Assembly: GCF_014905175.1 (NCBI RefSeq)
Contig: NC_057793.1
Location: 17,763,673 to 17,827,672 of the forward strand
Source: Aphidius gifuensis
Taxonomy: Eukaryota; Arthropoda; Insecta; Hymenoptera; Braconidae
Reading direction: 5' to 3'
Length of the DNA: 64,000 nt
Shown here: positions 12,701-23,344 of the stretch, in pieces
How positions within the stretch are numbered: position 1 is the first letter of the stretch
How the letters are laid out: each line of letters starts with the position of its first letter
Notes under the pieces: model-generated
The model's input: only the letters and a program-made list of their open reading frames with translations
The model's database searches: none
Told to the model about the DNA's origin: nothing
Position numbers and translations under genes: made by a program

Positions 12701-13566
12701 TGAAAAAATATATTGATCTCAATACTGGTATGCGTCAGCAAGCGACCACAGAACTTGGTAAAAATTTTTTCAAATTAATGAACAACAGTGTATATGGTAA
12801 AACGATGCAAAATGTAAGGAAAGAAAAAGATGTTAAAATAGTGACAAAATGGGAAGGTCGCTATGGAGCTAGATCATTGATTGCAAAACCAAATTTTCAC
12901 AGCTGCTCAATTTATAAAGATGACATTGCAATTATTGAAATGTCAAGATTTAAAATAATTTTCAATAAACCAATTTATTCTGAATTTACAATACTAGATC
13001 TTTCAAAAATCTGGATCTATGATTTTTACTACAATTATATCGAAAAAAAATTCAATCACAATGATGTCAAAGCACTTTATATGGATACTGATTCACTCAT
13101 TTTAAATTTCAAAGTTCCTAATATTTATGAAAAAATGAAGGAAAATTTAGAAAGATTCGATACATCTGATTATCCACAAAATAATGTTTATAATATGCCA
13201 AGAGTCAACAAAAAAGTTATTGGTCTTATGAAAGACGAAAATAATGGTAAAATTATGACTGAGTTTGCTGGCTTGAGAGCCAAATTATATAGTTATAAAG
13301 TCATGAACAATGATAATGATAAAATTTACAAAAAAGCAAAAGGTGTAAAAGGTTCGGTTTTGAAAGACATAAATTTTGATAATTATATGTCCTGCCTTTT
13401 GAATCATCAAATATTGAAAAAAAATCAACATTTAATCAGAAGTAAAGACCATCGAGTGAGGACAATTGTGCAGAGTAAAATTGCACTCAGCTGGAATGAT
13501 GACAAACGAGCTCTTGATCAAAATGGTGGAACAGATACTTTGCCTTGGGGTTACGACCCTGAATAA
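9739..13566 (+). pseudogene. polB: Polinton DNA polymerase B (protein-primed type), degenerate, in E1
   Basis: Family-B polymerase that would copy linear element DNA from a protein primer. Start ATG 9739. Visible in order: conserved N-terminal region (to 10701), Asp-rich linker (about 10905-10945), C2HC-type finger CDRCLNHFTSQICLEKH (11092), ExoI YADLEC (11251), CHIC and HDHDHFSGSYRGSAH zinc region (11515-11610), ExoII NLSGYDSHF (11655), motif A YFDVNNLYG (12340), motif B NNSVYGKT (12780) and motif C YMDTDSL (13078). Breaks: a frame change near 10700, in-frame TAG at 11328-11330, and a deletion with frameshift at 12030-12049 that removes about 16 residues. The last 505 codons, with the whole palm, are open. 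It is clearly diverged from the two F-family copies. Confidence 0.92.
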
Positions 13567-13730
13567 TTTTTGATAAATAAATAAATAAAATAAATAAATG
13601 AATGTAATAAATGAATAAATAAATATCATATTAAATAAACCTCTATTTTCTGTTGTTGTATTCATTTATGATTTTCAGAAACATTTTCTTGTATTATTTT
13701 GACGATAATGTGATATTGAACTATTTGGGA
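13567..13730. other. polB 3' flank
   Basis: AATAAATAAATAAAATAAATAAATG-like low-complexity sequence directly after the polB stop supplies several possible polyadenylation signals. No gene. Confidence 0.5.
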
Positions 13731-14650
13731 AATATAGATAAAGTATACTCTCTGGGCTCAGATATATATGCATTCTTTTTACATCAACTCTAGAACGCGT
13801 CATAAAATTAAAAAGCAAAGAAAATATTTTTTTTGTTACTTGCAATGATTTCCCTCAATTTATATGTGCAGTACACTTACATCATATATCAATCTTTGAA
13901 AGAAAGGAACATTATATTTTTTTGTAAAAATTATTGAAATCAATGTTTTTTTTTGAGTAAAAAAAAATTGACTAGTCAGCAAGCATGTAGACAATAATAT
14001 TTAAACTTAATCCTCGGGCTTGCTCACCAGTGTATACATGTACATAAACAATAAATATAGATAAAGTATACTCTCTGGGCTCAGATATATATACATTCTT
14101 TTTACATCAACTCTAGAACGCATCATAAAATTAAAAAGCAAAGAAAATATTTTTTTTGTTACTTGCAATGATTTCCCTCAATTTATATGTGCAGTACACT
14201 TACATCATATATCAATCTTTGAAAGAAAGGAACATTATATTTTTTTGTAAAAATTATTGAAATCAATGTTTTTTTTTGAGTAAAAAAAAATTGACTAGTC
14301 AGCAAGCATGTAGACAATAATATTTAAACTTAATCCTCGGGCTTGCTCACCAGTGTATACATGTACATAAACAATAAATATAGATAAAGTATACACTCTG
14401 GGCTCAGATATATATACATTCTTTTTACATCAACTCTAGAACGCATCATAAAATTAAAAAGCAAAGAAAATATTTTTTTTGTTACTTGCAATGATTTCCC
14501 TCAATTTATATGTGCAGTACACTTACATCATATATCAATCTTTGAAAGAGAGGAACATTATATTTTTTTTGTAAAAATTATTGAAATCAAAAATTAATAC
14601 ATTATGTTTTTTTTGAGTAAAAAAAAATTGACTAGTCAGCAAGCATAGTG
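13731..14650 (+). repeat. 323-bp tandem repeat, about 2.9 copies
   Basis: Units begin at 13731, 14054 and 14377 with AATATAGATAAAGTATAC and are nearly identical; the third ends near 14650. A diverged partial fourth unit sits at about 15460-15625. The near identity of adjacent units implies recent amplification, or array-length uncertainty in the assembly. Confidence 0.9.
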
Positions 14651-15620
14651 CATATTGACATTACATTTGAGTAAAAAAATAAATAATTATTTTGACAAAA
14701 TTGATCAAAATCAGTAAATTTTCTAATCCATATTTCGTTTTTACACCCCCAGACGTTCTTCATTATCAGCAAGTTTGTTTACAAACCGTGTGACGAAATG
14801 CTTACAAAAATATAAATTGTGCATAACTAAAAAATTTAATACAAAGTGCATATTGACATTACATTTGAGTAAAAAAATAAATAATTATTTTGACAAAATT
14901 GATCAAAAAAATGCTTACAAAAATATAAATTGTGCATAGTTAAAAAATTCAATACTAAGTGCATATTTACATTACTTTTGAGTTAAAAATAAATAATTAT
15001 TTTGACAAAATTGATCAATTATCGAGAAAAATTTTGTGATGTTGAGAACCTGATTTTTTAATAAACATATATATTTTTAACATTGTAAGACGCTTCTCAG
15101 TTTGACTTTTACTTATCAGTACTGTGTCAGCAAGTTTGTCATCAAGCCGTGAAACAGTGTAAAAAATTTATGTATACATCTCATGTCGAGAACAGTGATT
15201 TTTCTCTACACATACATATATCGATACATTTAAAGACGGAACTCAGTTTGACTTTTTTATTGTCAACAAGTTTGTTTACAAACCGTGAGACAAAAGGTTA
15301 ACAAAAATATAAATTGTGCATAGTTAAAAAATTTAATACAAAGTGCATATTGACATTACTTTTGAGTAAAAAAATAAATAATTATTTTGACAAAATTGAT
15401 CAATTATCGAGAAAAATTTTGTGATGTTGAGAACCTGATTTTTTAATAAACATATATATTTAAACTTAATCCTTGGGCTTGCTCACCGGTGTACACATGG
15501 ACATAAACAATAAATATAGATAAAGTATACTCTCTGGGCTCTCATCAAGTTACAGATATATATGCATTCTTTTTACACCAACTCTAGATCGCGTCATAAA
15601 ATTAAAAAGCAAAGAAAATA
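14651..15620 (+). repeat. Interspersed short repeats of E1
   Basis: The word TTGAGTAAAAAAATAAATAA with TTTTGACAAAATTGATCA recurs four times (near 14668, 14860, 14975 and 15365), separated by CAGCAAGTTTGT blocks. No coding signal. Confidence 0.7.
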
Positions 15621-15769
15621 ATAATCTGCTGACGCTGTTCTTGCTACTACCCAAGGACTCTATGCACTTCAGGTTGCATTGTGCTGTCAACCAGCGTCGT
15701 TGACAGTTTAAAAAAAAAATCTTCCGATCTCACATTTTGTAAAGTAAAGCTGTGGAACAGTACAGTCAC

Positions 15770-16200
15770 GGCTATTGTGCATGGATAAAAAATTAAAGTG
15801 TATATTTATATTGCATTCGGGTAAAAGTAAATATTATTTTGATAAATTTGTGCAAAAAACATTGATCATTTATCAGAAAAAAATATATATTGTGCATAAA
15901 TGAAAAAATTTATACATACTGAGTGTATAATTATATTGCATTCGGGTAAAAGTAAATATTATTTTATTAAATTTGTGCAAAAAACATTGATCATTTATCA
16001 GAAAAAAAAAAAAATATATTGTGCATAGATGAAAAAATTTATACATACTGAGTGTATAATTATATTGCATTCGGGTAAAAGTAAATATTATTTTGATAAA
16101 TTTGTGCAAAAAACATTGATCATTTATCAGAAAAAAATATATATTGTGCATAAATGAAAAAATTTATACATACTGAGTGTATAATTATATTGCATTTTCG
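15770..16200 (+). repeat. ~125-bp tandem repeats before the RING gene
   Basis: TTGTGCATA... ATTGCATTCGGGTAAAAGTA units recur at about 15775, 15891, 16020 and 16145. The same units, inverted, fill 33950-34670 in E3. Confidence 0.85.
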
Positions 16201-16249
16201 AAAAAAATTTACATTAGTGTGCACTCTCTATCTGAACCAATAATAAAAC

Positions 16250-16895
16250 ATGTCTCAACCCAGTTCATCTGCCACCAAGGACTTGGATTTAAATGAACAG
16301 ATCAAAAAAAATAATGAATCAATTTCGAGTGCTGTAGCATTACGCGTCTTTCTATTCAAGGATAATGAGACACTCGATGATTTAATTAAAAATTAAAAAT
16401 TAAAAATTGGAGGATAAAGTGAAGCGGTTGCAGAAACGTAAAAGTTCTAATTCGTATCAGATGAAAATTGCAGATGAACGAATCGATCAGTTCCAATTGA
16501 AAAATCGAAAATATCGGAGACAACAGAAATATAAAAAATTCTGCAAAAAATTAAAAACCTGTGAACCAGAAGAGAGTGGCTTGTGGTATTGGGAAGATCA
16601 TCAGTGCCCGATATGTCTACAGGAGTCAATTGAATTTCCAGCGAAACTGTCATGCAAACATTATCTTTGCAGACAGACTTGTTCGGAAAGACTTTTAGAA
16701 TCGGACAATGTCAGATGTCCGATATGTAGACACCCGATTGAGTTCTATCAATTTTATGATGATGAGGATGATCAAGTGAAAAGGATAAATCTTCGGGTCA
16801 ATATCGAGCACAATGATGATGCTGACATCCCAAATGTGGATCCTGATGACAATGAACCTATCAATATTGATAGTGATAGTGATATGTTTGAATAA
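16250..16895 (+). pseudogene. RING-finger protein, Polinton cargo, copy in E1
   Basis: Start ATG 16250 (MSQPSSS). The frame is lost near 16398-16407, where AATTAAA has been repeated (slippage), then stays open to TAA 16893-16895. The N-terminal half is a predicted coiled coil rich in K, E, Q and N; residues after ESGLWYWEDH form a C3HC4 RING (CPICLQESIEF, SCKHYLC, CSERLL, CPICRHP); the tail is Asp-rich and ends SDSDMFE. A RING of this form usually acts as a ubiquitin E3 ligase. A GTACGT donor just after the stop (16917) and a TTACAG acceptor near 16997 suggest a 3'-UTR intron that is conserved in the E2 copy. Apart from the slippage the gene looks intact. Confidence 0.85.
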
Positions 16896-17784
16896 CAATC
16901 AGTTCTTCATTAAAAGTACGTATATTTTTTTAAAAACTAAAATATTATATTTGTAAAAAAAATAAACTTATGTATTTTTTTGTTTTTTGTGTTACAGCTG
17001 TCAATCATGATGTGCTGCTAGAGGGGTCATGTTTTGTTTCTAATGCTAAGAGGATGAGATATATATGAATTTGTTGTGGTATAGGACTTCAGACTCGGAA
17101 GAAATTAAAGATCTTTGTGCAAATAAAAACAGTAAAACCTGTTAAAAATACAGTGATTTAGAAAATATAGGTGTAAAGAATAATAAGTGGTAGTTAGACT
17201 TGTTGTCAGCCATAACGCAATCAATTTCAATTTATTAAATTATATTATAACTTTTTTGTTGACTCTTGGCATGTTATAAATATTATTTGGTGGATAATCT
17301 GATGAGGCCAAAGCACTTTACATGGATACTGATTCACTCATTTTAAATTTCAAAGTTCCTGATATTTATGAAAAAATGAAGGAAAATTTAGAAAGAATTG
17401 ACACATCAGATTATCCACCAAATAATATTTATAACATGCTAAGAGTCAACAAAAAAGTTATGTATAACATAATTTTTCTTGTCATGAAGAGTTGTCATTA
17501 ATTTTGATTGCGTTGAATTTGGTGCTGTAGTTGTAAGTCTAACTACCACTTATTGTATTCTTTTTTTACACCTACTGAATATATTTTCTAAGTCATAATT
17601 TTACTGTATTTTTTTTTTGTAAACGTAGGTTGACTTCATTTTATTTGCACCGAGTTTTTTAATCTTTTCCAAGTCTGAATCTATAACTATTCCACAACGA
17701 ATTCATATTTTCCAATGTTAAGAGAATTAGATTTTGTATTCGAATTTTTTTAACGTCTCATCCTAAGCCATCAAAAATTTAAAT
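16896..17784. repeat. Fold-back region holding a captured polB fragment
   Basis: Positions 17305-17462 repeat polB 13060-13220 of the same element, including the motif C segment (TGGATACTGATTCACTCA), with about ten base changes. The fragment lies in the loop of an inverted repeat: about 17150-17220 pairs with 17500-17610 (AAGTGGTAGTTAGACTT / AGTCTAACTACCACTT). E3 has the same fold-back (33525-33625) without the polB fragment. Confidence 0.8.
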
Positions 17785-18329
17785 TTTGTAAATAATTCTA
17801 ATATATAAAAAGGGAAAAATATAATAACGAATTCCTATTTTTTTTTAAAAATGCTGAGAGAGAATTATATTTTGTATTTAACTAGTAGATAATAATTAAT
17901 AAAATTGATCAATAAAAACTTAAATAATTCATTTATTTTTTTGTTACCCCTATGACTTTTTTACATTTTTCAGCGGCATGGGAACATGGGACATGGGAAC
18001 ATAACACAAGGGAACATAACACATGGGAACATAACACATACTACATGGGAACATGGGAACATAACCTATACTACATAGGAACATGGGAACATAACACATA
18101 CTACATGGTAACATTGGACATACTACATGGGAACATGGGAACATGGGAACATTGGACATACTACATGGGAACATCGGACATCGCAATTTAAAATAACAAA
18201 ATCTGTATTACCGACCGAGGGTAAAAAATTTCTTTACCATCTCTGTTTTACCGGTCTCAGCAATACGTAACTGAACGAAGTACAATGAACGACCACCCTT
18301 TGTCATAGAACTCTGGTAGGTACACTACT
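17785..18329 (-). repeat. E1 right terminal inverted repeat
   Basis: Inverted counterpart of 7075-7615: CTGAGAGAG block, the CATGGGAACAT minisatellite (about 17980-18180), TACCGGTCTCA, and terminus at 18329. Positions 18259-18284 do not match the left copy and instead match a sequencing adapter. Confidence 0.88.
18259..18284 (-). other. Nanopore ligation-adapter remnant (assembly artefact)
   Basis: The 26 bases starting AGCAATACGTAACTGAACGA are the reverse complement of the end of the standard Oxford Nanopore ligation adapter as I know it. They replace a similar length of terminal-repeat sequence present in the left copy (7112-7145). Confidence 0.85.
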
Positions 18330-18335
18330 GTCGCG

Positions 18336-18759
18336 TATTGTTAAGCACGAATATATATTTTTTTTTCGAAAATAATGAATATATCCAAGTTTTTTTTACT
18401 TGCTCGCTAGGTTTTTTACTTAGCTATATTTTTTACTTAGCTATTATTTTTACTTAGCTATATTTTTTACTTAGCTATATTTTTTGCTTAGCTATTTTTT
18501 TACTTAGCTATATTTTTTACTTAGCTATATTTTTTACTTAGCTATATTTATCGCCAAACACACAATACCTACATAATTTTACCAGCTATATCTTTTACTT
18601 AGCTATATTTTTTACTTAGCTATTTTTTTTACTTAGCTATATATTTATAGCCAAACACACAATATCTACATGATTTTACCAGCTATATTTTTAACTTAGC
18701 TATATTTTTTACTTAGCTTTATTTTTTTACTTAGCTCTATTATATTATCAATTATGAAA
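18336..18759 (+). repeat. TTTACTTAGCTATA minisatellite
   Basis: The word TTTTTTACTTAGCTATA recurs about fifteen times, with two or three interruptions by a longer word containing GCCAAACACACAATA. It lies between the E1 target duplication and the right arm of repeat X. Confidence 0.9.
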
Positions 18760-19115
18760 AAAATTATCATTAACATTAGAAAGATATCGATAATTCGAAA
18801 ACTATTCGCGCGATCGAAAAATTGTATTCGATTTTTTTTTCTCCTTGATGAGTTTAATCGACTTCCATTATTAAATAAATAAATAAAAAAAAATCGATAT
18901 ATCGAAATTTTAAAAAATATTATAACTCGAAAACTATTCGAGATTTCGAAATGTTTTTAAATACATTATCTTTTCCCCGACGATCTCTATTGATTGCCAT
19001 TATTCAATTTGAGAATAATTCGTTATTTCAATAACTATACGACATATAACCGATAAATAGCCGTTTTTTTCATATTTCAACTTCATTTTTAACCACTTTG
19101 CGCATTCGTAGGAAT
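18760..19115 (-). repeat. Inverted repeat X, right arm
   Basis: Reverse-complement partner of 6690-7068 (CGGTTATATGTCGTATAGTTATTGAAATAACG-like core). See the left arm. Confidence 0.7.
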
Positions 19116-19559
19116 TTTTTGTAGAAACACGCCGAAGATGTTTACACATAATAAACCCGCGAGTCTAGATGGCTCACAAATTTTTTTTTTTTTTTTGTTT
19201 ATTGCCCAACCATAAACTTTATTTAAATTATTTTTTTTAAATGTTTAAACAATAATTCAATTTTATTATATACACATAAACAAAACATTCAATTAAAAAT
19301 TATTAATAACGACACACATCCGGTCCCCGTCTCCCGTCTCACGTCCCCCCATTTTTAATCTCCATACTCTCATCCCTCATCCCTCCCAATCGCAACTACA
19401 CACACATCCCTCTATCCCCAACATCTTATCTACTCCCCCTAAAAACTACCCCCTAAAAACTACCCCTTTGTTTTTATTTTTTTTTATTTATTTATCACCA
19501 CTCTTTATTAGGGGATGATTATTTAAGGGATGATTCTAAACCGGCCCTGTTTCTCTACT
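19116..19559. other. Poly-T and pyrimidine-rich spacer
   Basis: A long T run (19180-19197), then C/T-rich sequence at 19320-19450 (TCCCGTCTCACGTCCCCC, CTCATCCCTCATCCCTCCC). No gene seen. Confidence 0.45.
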
Positions 19560-20276
19560 TATAATTATCTGGTGAATGGGTTAACATAACTCTAGCTTTA
19601 TCACTATTTTGAGGACATGAAGATACAACACACGCGCACCTTTGTCGTCATCAGTTGAGTCATTATACTTTGTTCAAAGGTTAAAGAAAGAAAGTGGAAT
19701 AGAATATTCTATTATTTTTTATATTCAAAAAAATAAATAAATAAGTGAATAAATAAATGAATAAAATGAAAAAAGAGAGAAAGAACAATGCGCCGACTAA
19801 GGAAAAATGAATCTCTATCCAGAAATGAGACAATTAAAAAACGAATGTATTAATATTGTCTCAAGGTCAAAGAAAGAATGAAAAACATTTAATCAATTTA
19901 TATTTAAATATATAAGAGAGAGAACTAGAAATGTGTATGGTAAGAAAAAATAAATCTTGATGAATGAATAAGACAATGCAGCTACAATGAAGAAGACAAT
20001 GCAGCTACAATGACCGCGCGTGCTTGCTGTCCAACAATAGATCATGTTTCGATGTTTATTCCCTGTCAAAACATTGTCTCTACATGTAAAGCATAAAAGA
20101 ATTATATATTGAATCGGAAAGAAATATGGATATCTCTACTTTTCTAATTACCTTGCATTTTTCGTCTTTTTATACAATTTATCGAGATGATTTATGTCAC
20201 TTTGTTCGGGATTGTTATTCAAGTAAGAAGCTGCTCTATTTTTTTATTTTGTGTGAATTAAAAGTGCTAATCAAAA

Positions 20277-21206
20277 ATGGATATGGACTCGTTGGAAACT
20301 CTGGTAAATATTTTTTTGAATATTATATTAATTTTCTTAATTTCAACATAAGTATTATAATGAATTTTTAATCCTTGAAAATTTGTTTAACAAAGTTAAT
20401 TCCTCATCGAGACGCTCTTCGCAGATTATGTGAAACGGAAATGGATTGGCGATATGAACGACTCATGAATCGTCCTATTCCACTGGTATTGCGCCACCGA
20501 AATTTAGTTATTGTTAGTATTTTATTTATAAATATTTTACAAATATAATTCAACAATTTATTTACTTTTTTTTTTTTTTATTGATTAGATAAAATATCAT
20601 ATCGAAGCTATTCTCAGAGGTTTAATAGCTAGCACTATGTTTCCAAGACTAAGTGGTTTTAAAATGTATGATGATGATGATTTAGATGCAAGACCACGAT
20701 TTAGAGTTTGTATGTATTTTATTTTTTATTTGTGAAAATTGAGATTGTAAGTCCCACTGATAATAATAAATTCATGCTTTTAGACAATATTCCTGCTGAC
20801 GAGGCAAATGATAATAGTACAATAATGGAAGATGAGTCTGACTGGGCTATAGATGAGTTGGACCATCTAATAATATTCCCATCACTTGAAAGTAATAATT
20901 TGTGTGATTTTTTCTAAAATATTTCCTATCATATTTATGTCAATATATAAATTTTTTCTAGCAAAATATTCATTGATACCAGATGATCGATATGGTACAA
21001 CTATAACTGTTGGTGAGTAAATATTCCTTTATCATGACGGAAAAGGTACTAATATGAACGCTAATTTATATTCCTTAATTTTTGTTGTAGAACTTTGCAG
21101 AGTTACGTTTGTATCAGATGAAGAGATGGATGTAAATCAAGAATCTGATACTGAAACTGACGAAGTTTCAAGTACACAAAATGATAATGTTATTATCGAA
21201 AAATGA
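20277..21206 (+). pseudogene. Six-exon unknown Polinton cargo gene (gene A), copy in E2
   Basis: Exons 20277-20303, 20396-20512, 20589-20710, 20784-20891, 20962-21012 and 21091-21206, all with GT-AG borders at the same points as the E1 copy. Exon 2 has CGA where the E1 copy has a stop. Exon 3 has four Ts at 20700-20703 where the E1 copy has three, which shifts the frame. Each copy therefore carries one different small lesion. The protein has the same basic N-terminal half (IPHRDALRRLCETEM, RLMNRPIP) and acidic tail (MDVNQESDTETDEVSS). The extra T is in a homopolymer and could be a sequencing error, in which case this copy would be intact. Confidence 0.75.
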
Positions 21207-21680
21207 TTTATAAAAATAATATTGAAAATAATAAAAATATGAATCGAATAAATATTAAAAAAAAAAAAAAAAAAAACTATAGTATTTTCATTTTATCATA
21301 TTATAGCATGCATTTATTGTTTGAGATACTACAACAATCTTCTCTGATTCTTTGGTACCTCGTCAGCAGATCTTATTTCAATATTCATTCAACTCGTAAA
21401 ACATTGTTTTTATTTACAAATTAAATTTAAAAATATTATTAAAAAATAGTCAGATGATTTGACTGAAACAATGAAATAAGCTGACGCTGTCAGTACCACC
21501 ACCACCTAAGATTTTTCACCACTTCAGTATACATTGTGTAGTAAACCAGCGTCTTTGTTAGTTCAAAAAAATAATGTGTAGTGTCAACTAATTGTCTCCA
21601 TATATATTTTTCATTGTATATAAAAAAATAAGAAATTGTGTTTATATATTTTATTGTGTGTGTGTGTATAAAAAAAAATA
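21207..21680. other. Spacer between gene A and RING in E2
   Basis: Contains the block GCTGACGCTGTCAGTACC near 21480, related to 15629 in front of the E1 RING gene, so it is probably RING promoter sequence. An A18 run at 21259-21276 and a TG microsatellite just before the RING start. Confidence 0.5.
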
Positions 21681-22314
21681 ATGTCTCAACCCTGTTCATC
21701 GCATACTGAGGACTTGGATCTAAATAATCTAATAAAAAAAAATAATGAATTAATTTATAGTGCCGTAACTTTACGCGTCATTTTATCTAAGGACAATGAA
21801 TCTCTCGATAATTCAATCAAAAAATTGACTGATAAAGTAAAGTGGTTGCAGAACACCAAAAAAAAAAATTCGCAACAACTGAAAATTGTAGATGAAAAAA
21901 TTGATCAGTTAAAATTACAAAATCGAAAATATCGGAGACATCAAAAATATCGAGAGTATTGCAAAATTGAAGACCTGTCAACCAGAAGAGAGTGGTTTAT
22001 GGTATTAGGAAGATCATCAGTGCTCAATATGTATAGAGGAACAGATTGAATTTCCAGCAAAACTATCCTGCAAACATTATCTTTGTAGACAGACTTGTTT
22101 GGAAAGACTTTTGGAATCGGACAATGTCAGATGTCCAGTATGTAGACGTTCGATTGATTATTACAAATTTTATGATGATGATGTGGATCAACAAGTAAAA
22201 AAGTTTAATCGTCGGGTCCATAACGAGTACAATGATGATGCTGGCATACCAAGTTTTGATCGTGATGATAATCAACCTATCAATATTGACAGTGATAGTG
22301 ATATGTTTGAATAA
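21681..22314 (+). pseudogene. RING-finger protein, Polinton cargo, copy in E2
   Basis: ATG 21681 (MSQPCSS) opens a 122-codon frame with the coiled-coil half intact. Near 21965-21975 one base is missing relative to the E1 copy, so the RING lies in another frame. Its ligands are still readable as CSICIEEQIEF-like, SCKHYLC and CPVCRRSIDY (22125), and the Asp-rich tail ends SDSDMFE at 22314. It differs from the E1 copy by many substitutions but keeps the RING cysteines and histidine, suggesting selection before inactivation. A GTATGT donor (about 22336) and TTACAG acceptor (about 22415) repeat the 3'-UTR intron of the E1 copy. Confidence 0.8.
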
Positions 22315-22589
22315 TAGGAAGTTCTTCTTTAAAAAGTATGTATATTTTTATATACTAAAATATTATATTTTTAGAAACAAAATAAACTTATGTATTTCTT
22401 GTTTTTGTGTTACAGCTGTCAATCACAATATGCAGTTAAAGGGCCAGTGTTTTGGAAATTGATAATAAAAAATATAATACCCGAAAGAAAAAATATATCG
22501 ATAACTTTTAAAATTTTTTGTATTCTATGATTTTTTAAAATATATATCTAATATTAATAATTTTCTTGCGATTTGTTTTTAAATTTTTT

Positions 22590-23317
22590 GTTACCCGATG
22601 ATTTTGCTTTTTTACATTTTTAGTGGGTTTTCAGCATTGTCAGTTACAACAAAAATAAGACATGAGACATGGGATATGGGACATATAACATGAGACATAT
22701 AAAATATGTGACATAGGACATATAATATGATACATATGATATGAGTAATGAGACATAAGCAATGAGATATGAGTAATCATATGTTAAAATGACAGAATTT
22801 TTTTTATTATATTAAAATGACAGAAATTAATTTTTTTTTTTACACTACATGGAACATGGGGTATAGAATATGAAGCAAAAGACATGGGAACATACGATAG
22901 GGGAACATACGATAGGGGAACATACGAAACGGGAACATACGACATGGGAACATACGACATGAGAACATATGAAACGGGAACTTACGACATCGGACAAGTC
23001 TGTAATACCGACACATGACAATTGGGAATTTACACTATCAAATGCTATATGGGACATAAGACATAAGACATGAGGAATCGCACGTTAAAATGACAAAACT
23101 TTTCCAAATCTGTATTACCGACGTATGACAATTGAGGATTTCACACCATCCAATGACAAATTTCTTTACCATCTCTGCATTATCAACAACTGGGAATTCA
23201 AATAACAAATTTCTTTATCATCCCTGTTTTACCGACTGAGTTTCAGTCCTCTGTCCCCTCGCCGATCTACCTTTTTTCGACCACCCTCTGGTCTAGAACT
23301 CTGGTTGATACATAACT
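22590..23317 (-). repeat. E2 right terminus with GGGAACATACGA minisatellite
   Basis: Decamer-like units (GACATGAGACATAT, GGGAACATACGA) at 22655-22995 are followed by conserved family blocks: TCTGTATTACCGAC, CTTTACCATCTCTG, CCTCGCCGATCTACC and the terminus at 23317. Confidence 0.8.
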
Positions 23318-23344
23318 TGTAAGATTGATTTTATAATTTCCGGT

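Larger units (their letters stand above)
7075..18329. mobile_element. E1: complete Polinton/Maverick-like element with 6-bp target duplication
   Basis: The left end starts AGTAGTGTACCTACC (7075) and the right end closes with its reverse complement, ending at 18329. The six bases outside each end are the same (GTCGCG, 7069-7074 and 18330-18335). AGT termini, a 6-bp duplication and an internal protein-primed-type DNA polymerase B are hallmarks of Polintons. At 11.3 kb it is shorter than the usual 15-20 kb. Reading through it I find only an unknown six-exon gene (minus), polB (plus) and a RING gene (plus). Integrase, packaging ATPase, protease and capsid genes are absent, so movement would need enzymes from another element. 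All three genes carry lesions. Confidence 0.9.
19560..23317. mobile_element. E2: partial Polinton-like element, relative of E1
   Basis: Contains, in order, diverged copies of the E1 tandem repeats (about 19780-20000), gene A (20277-21206), the RING gene (21681-22314) and an E-type terminus in minus orientation ending at 23317 (reverse complement begins AGTTATGTATCAACC). No matching left terminus or target duplication was found, and no polB. In E1 gene A and RING sit at opposite ends; here they are adjacent, so one copy has been rearranged. The left limit given is approximate. Confidence 0.7.

Noticed and set aside
15873..16151. Minus-strand frame with repeated MHNIYFFLINDQCFLHKF
   Set aside because: Product of the ~125-bp DNA tandem repeats; no independent coding evidence.
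22660..22990. p53- or nuclear-receptor-like response elements in GGGAACATACGA units
   Set aside because: The repeats resemble half-sites only loosely and are satellite-like; no spacing rule is met.
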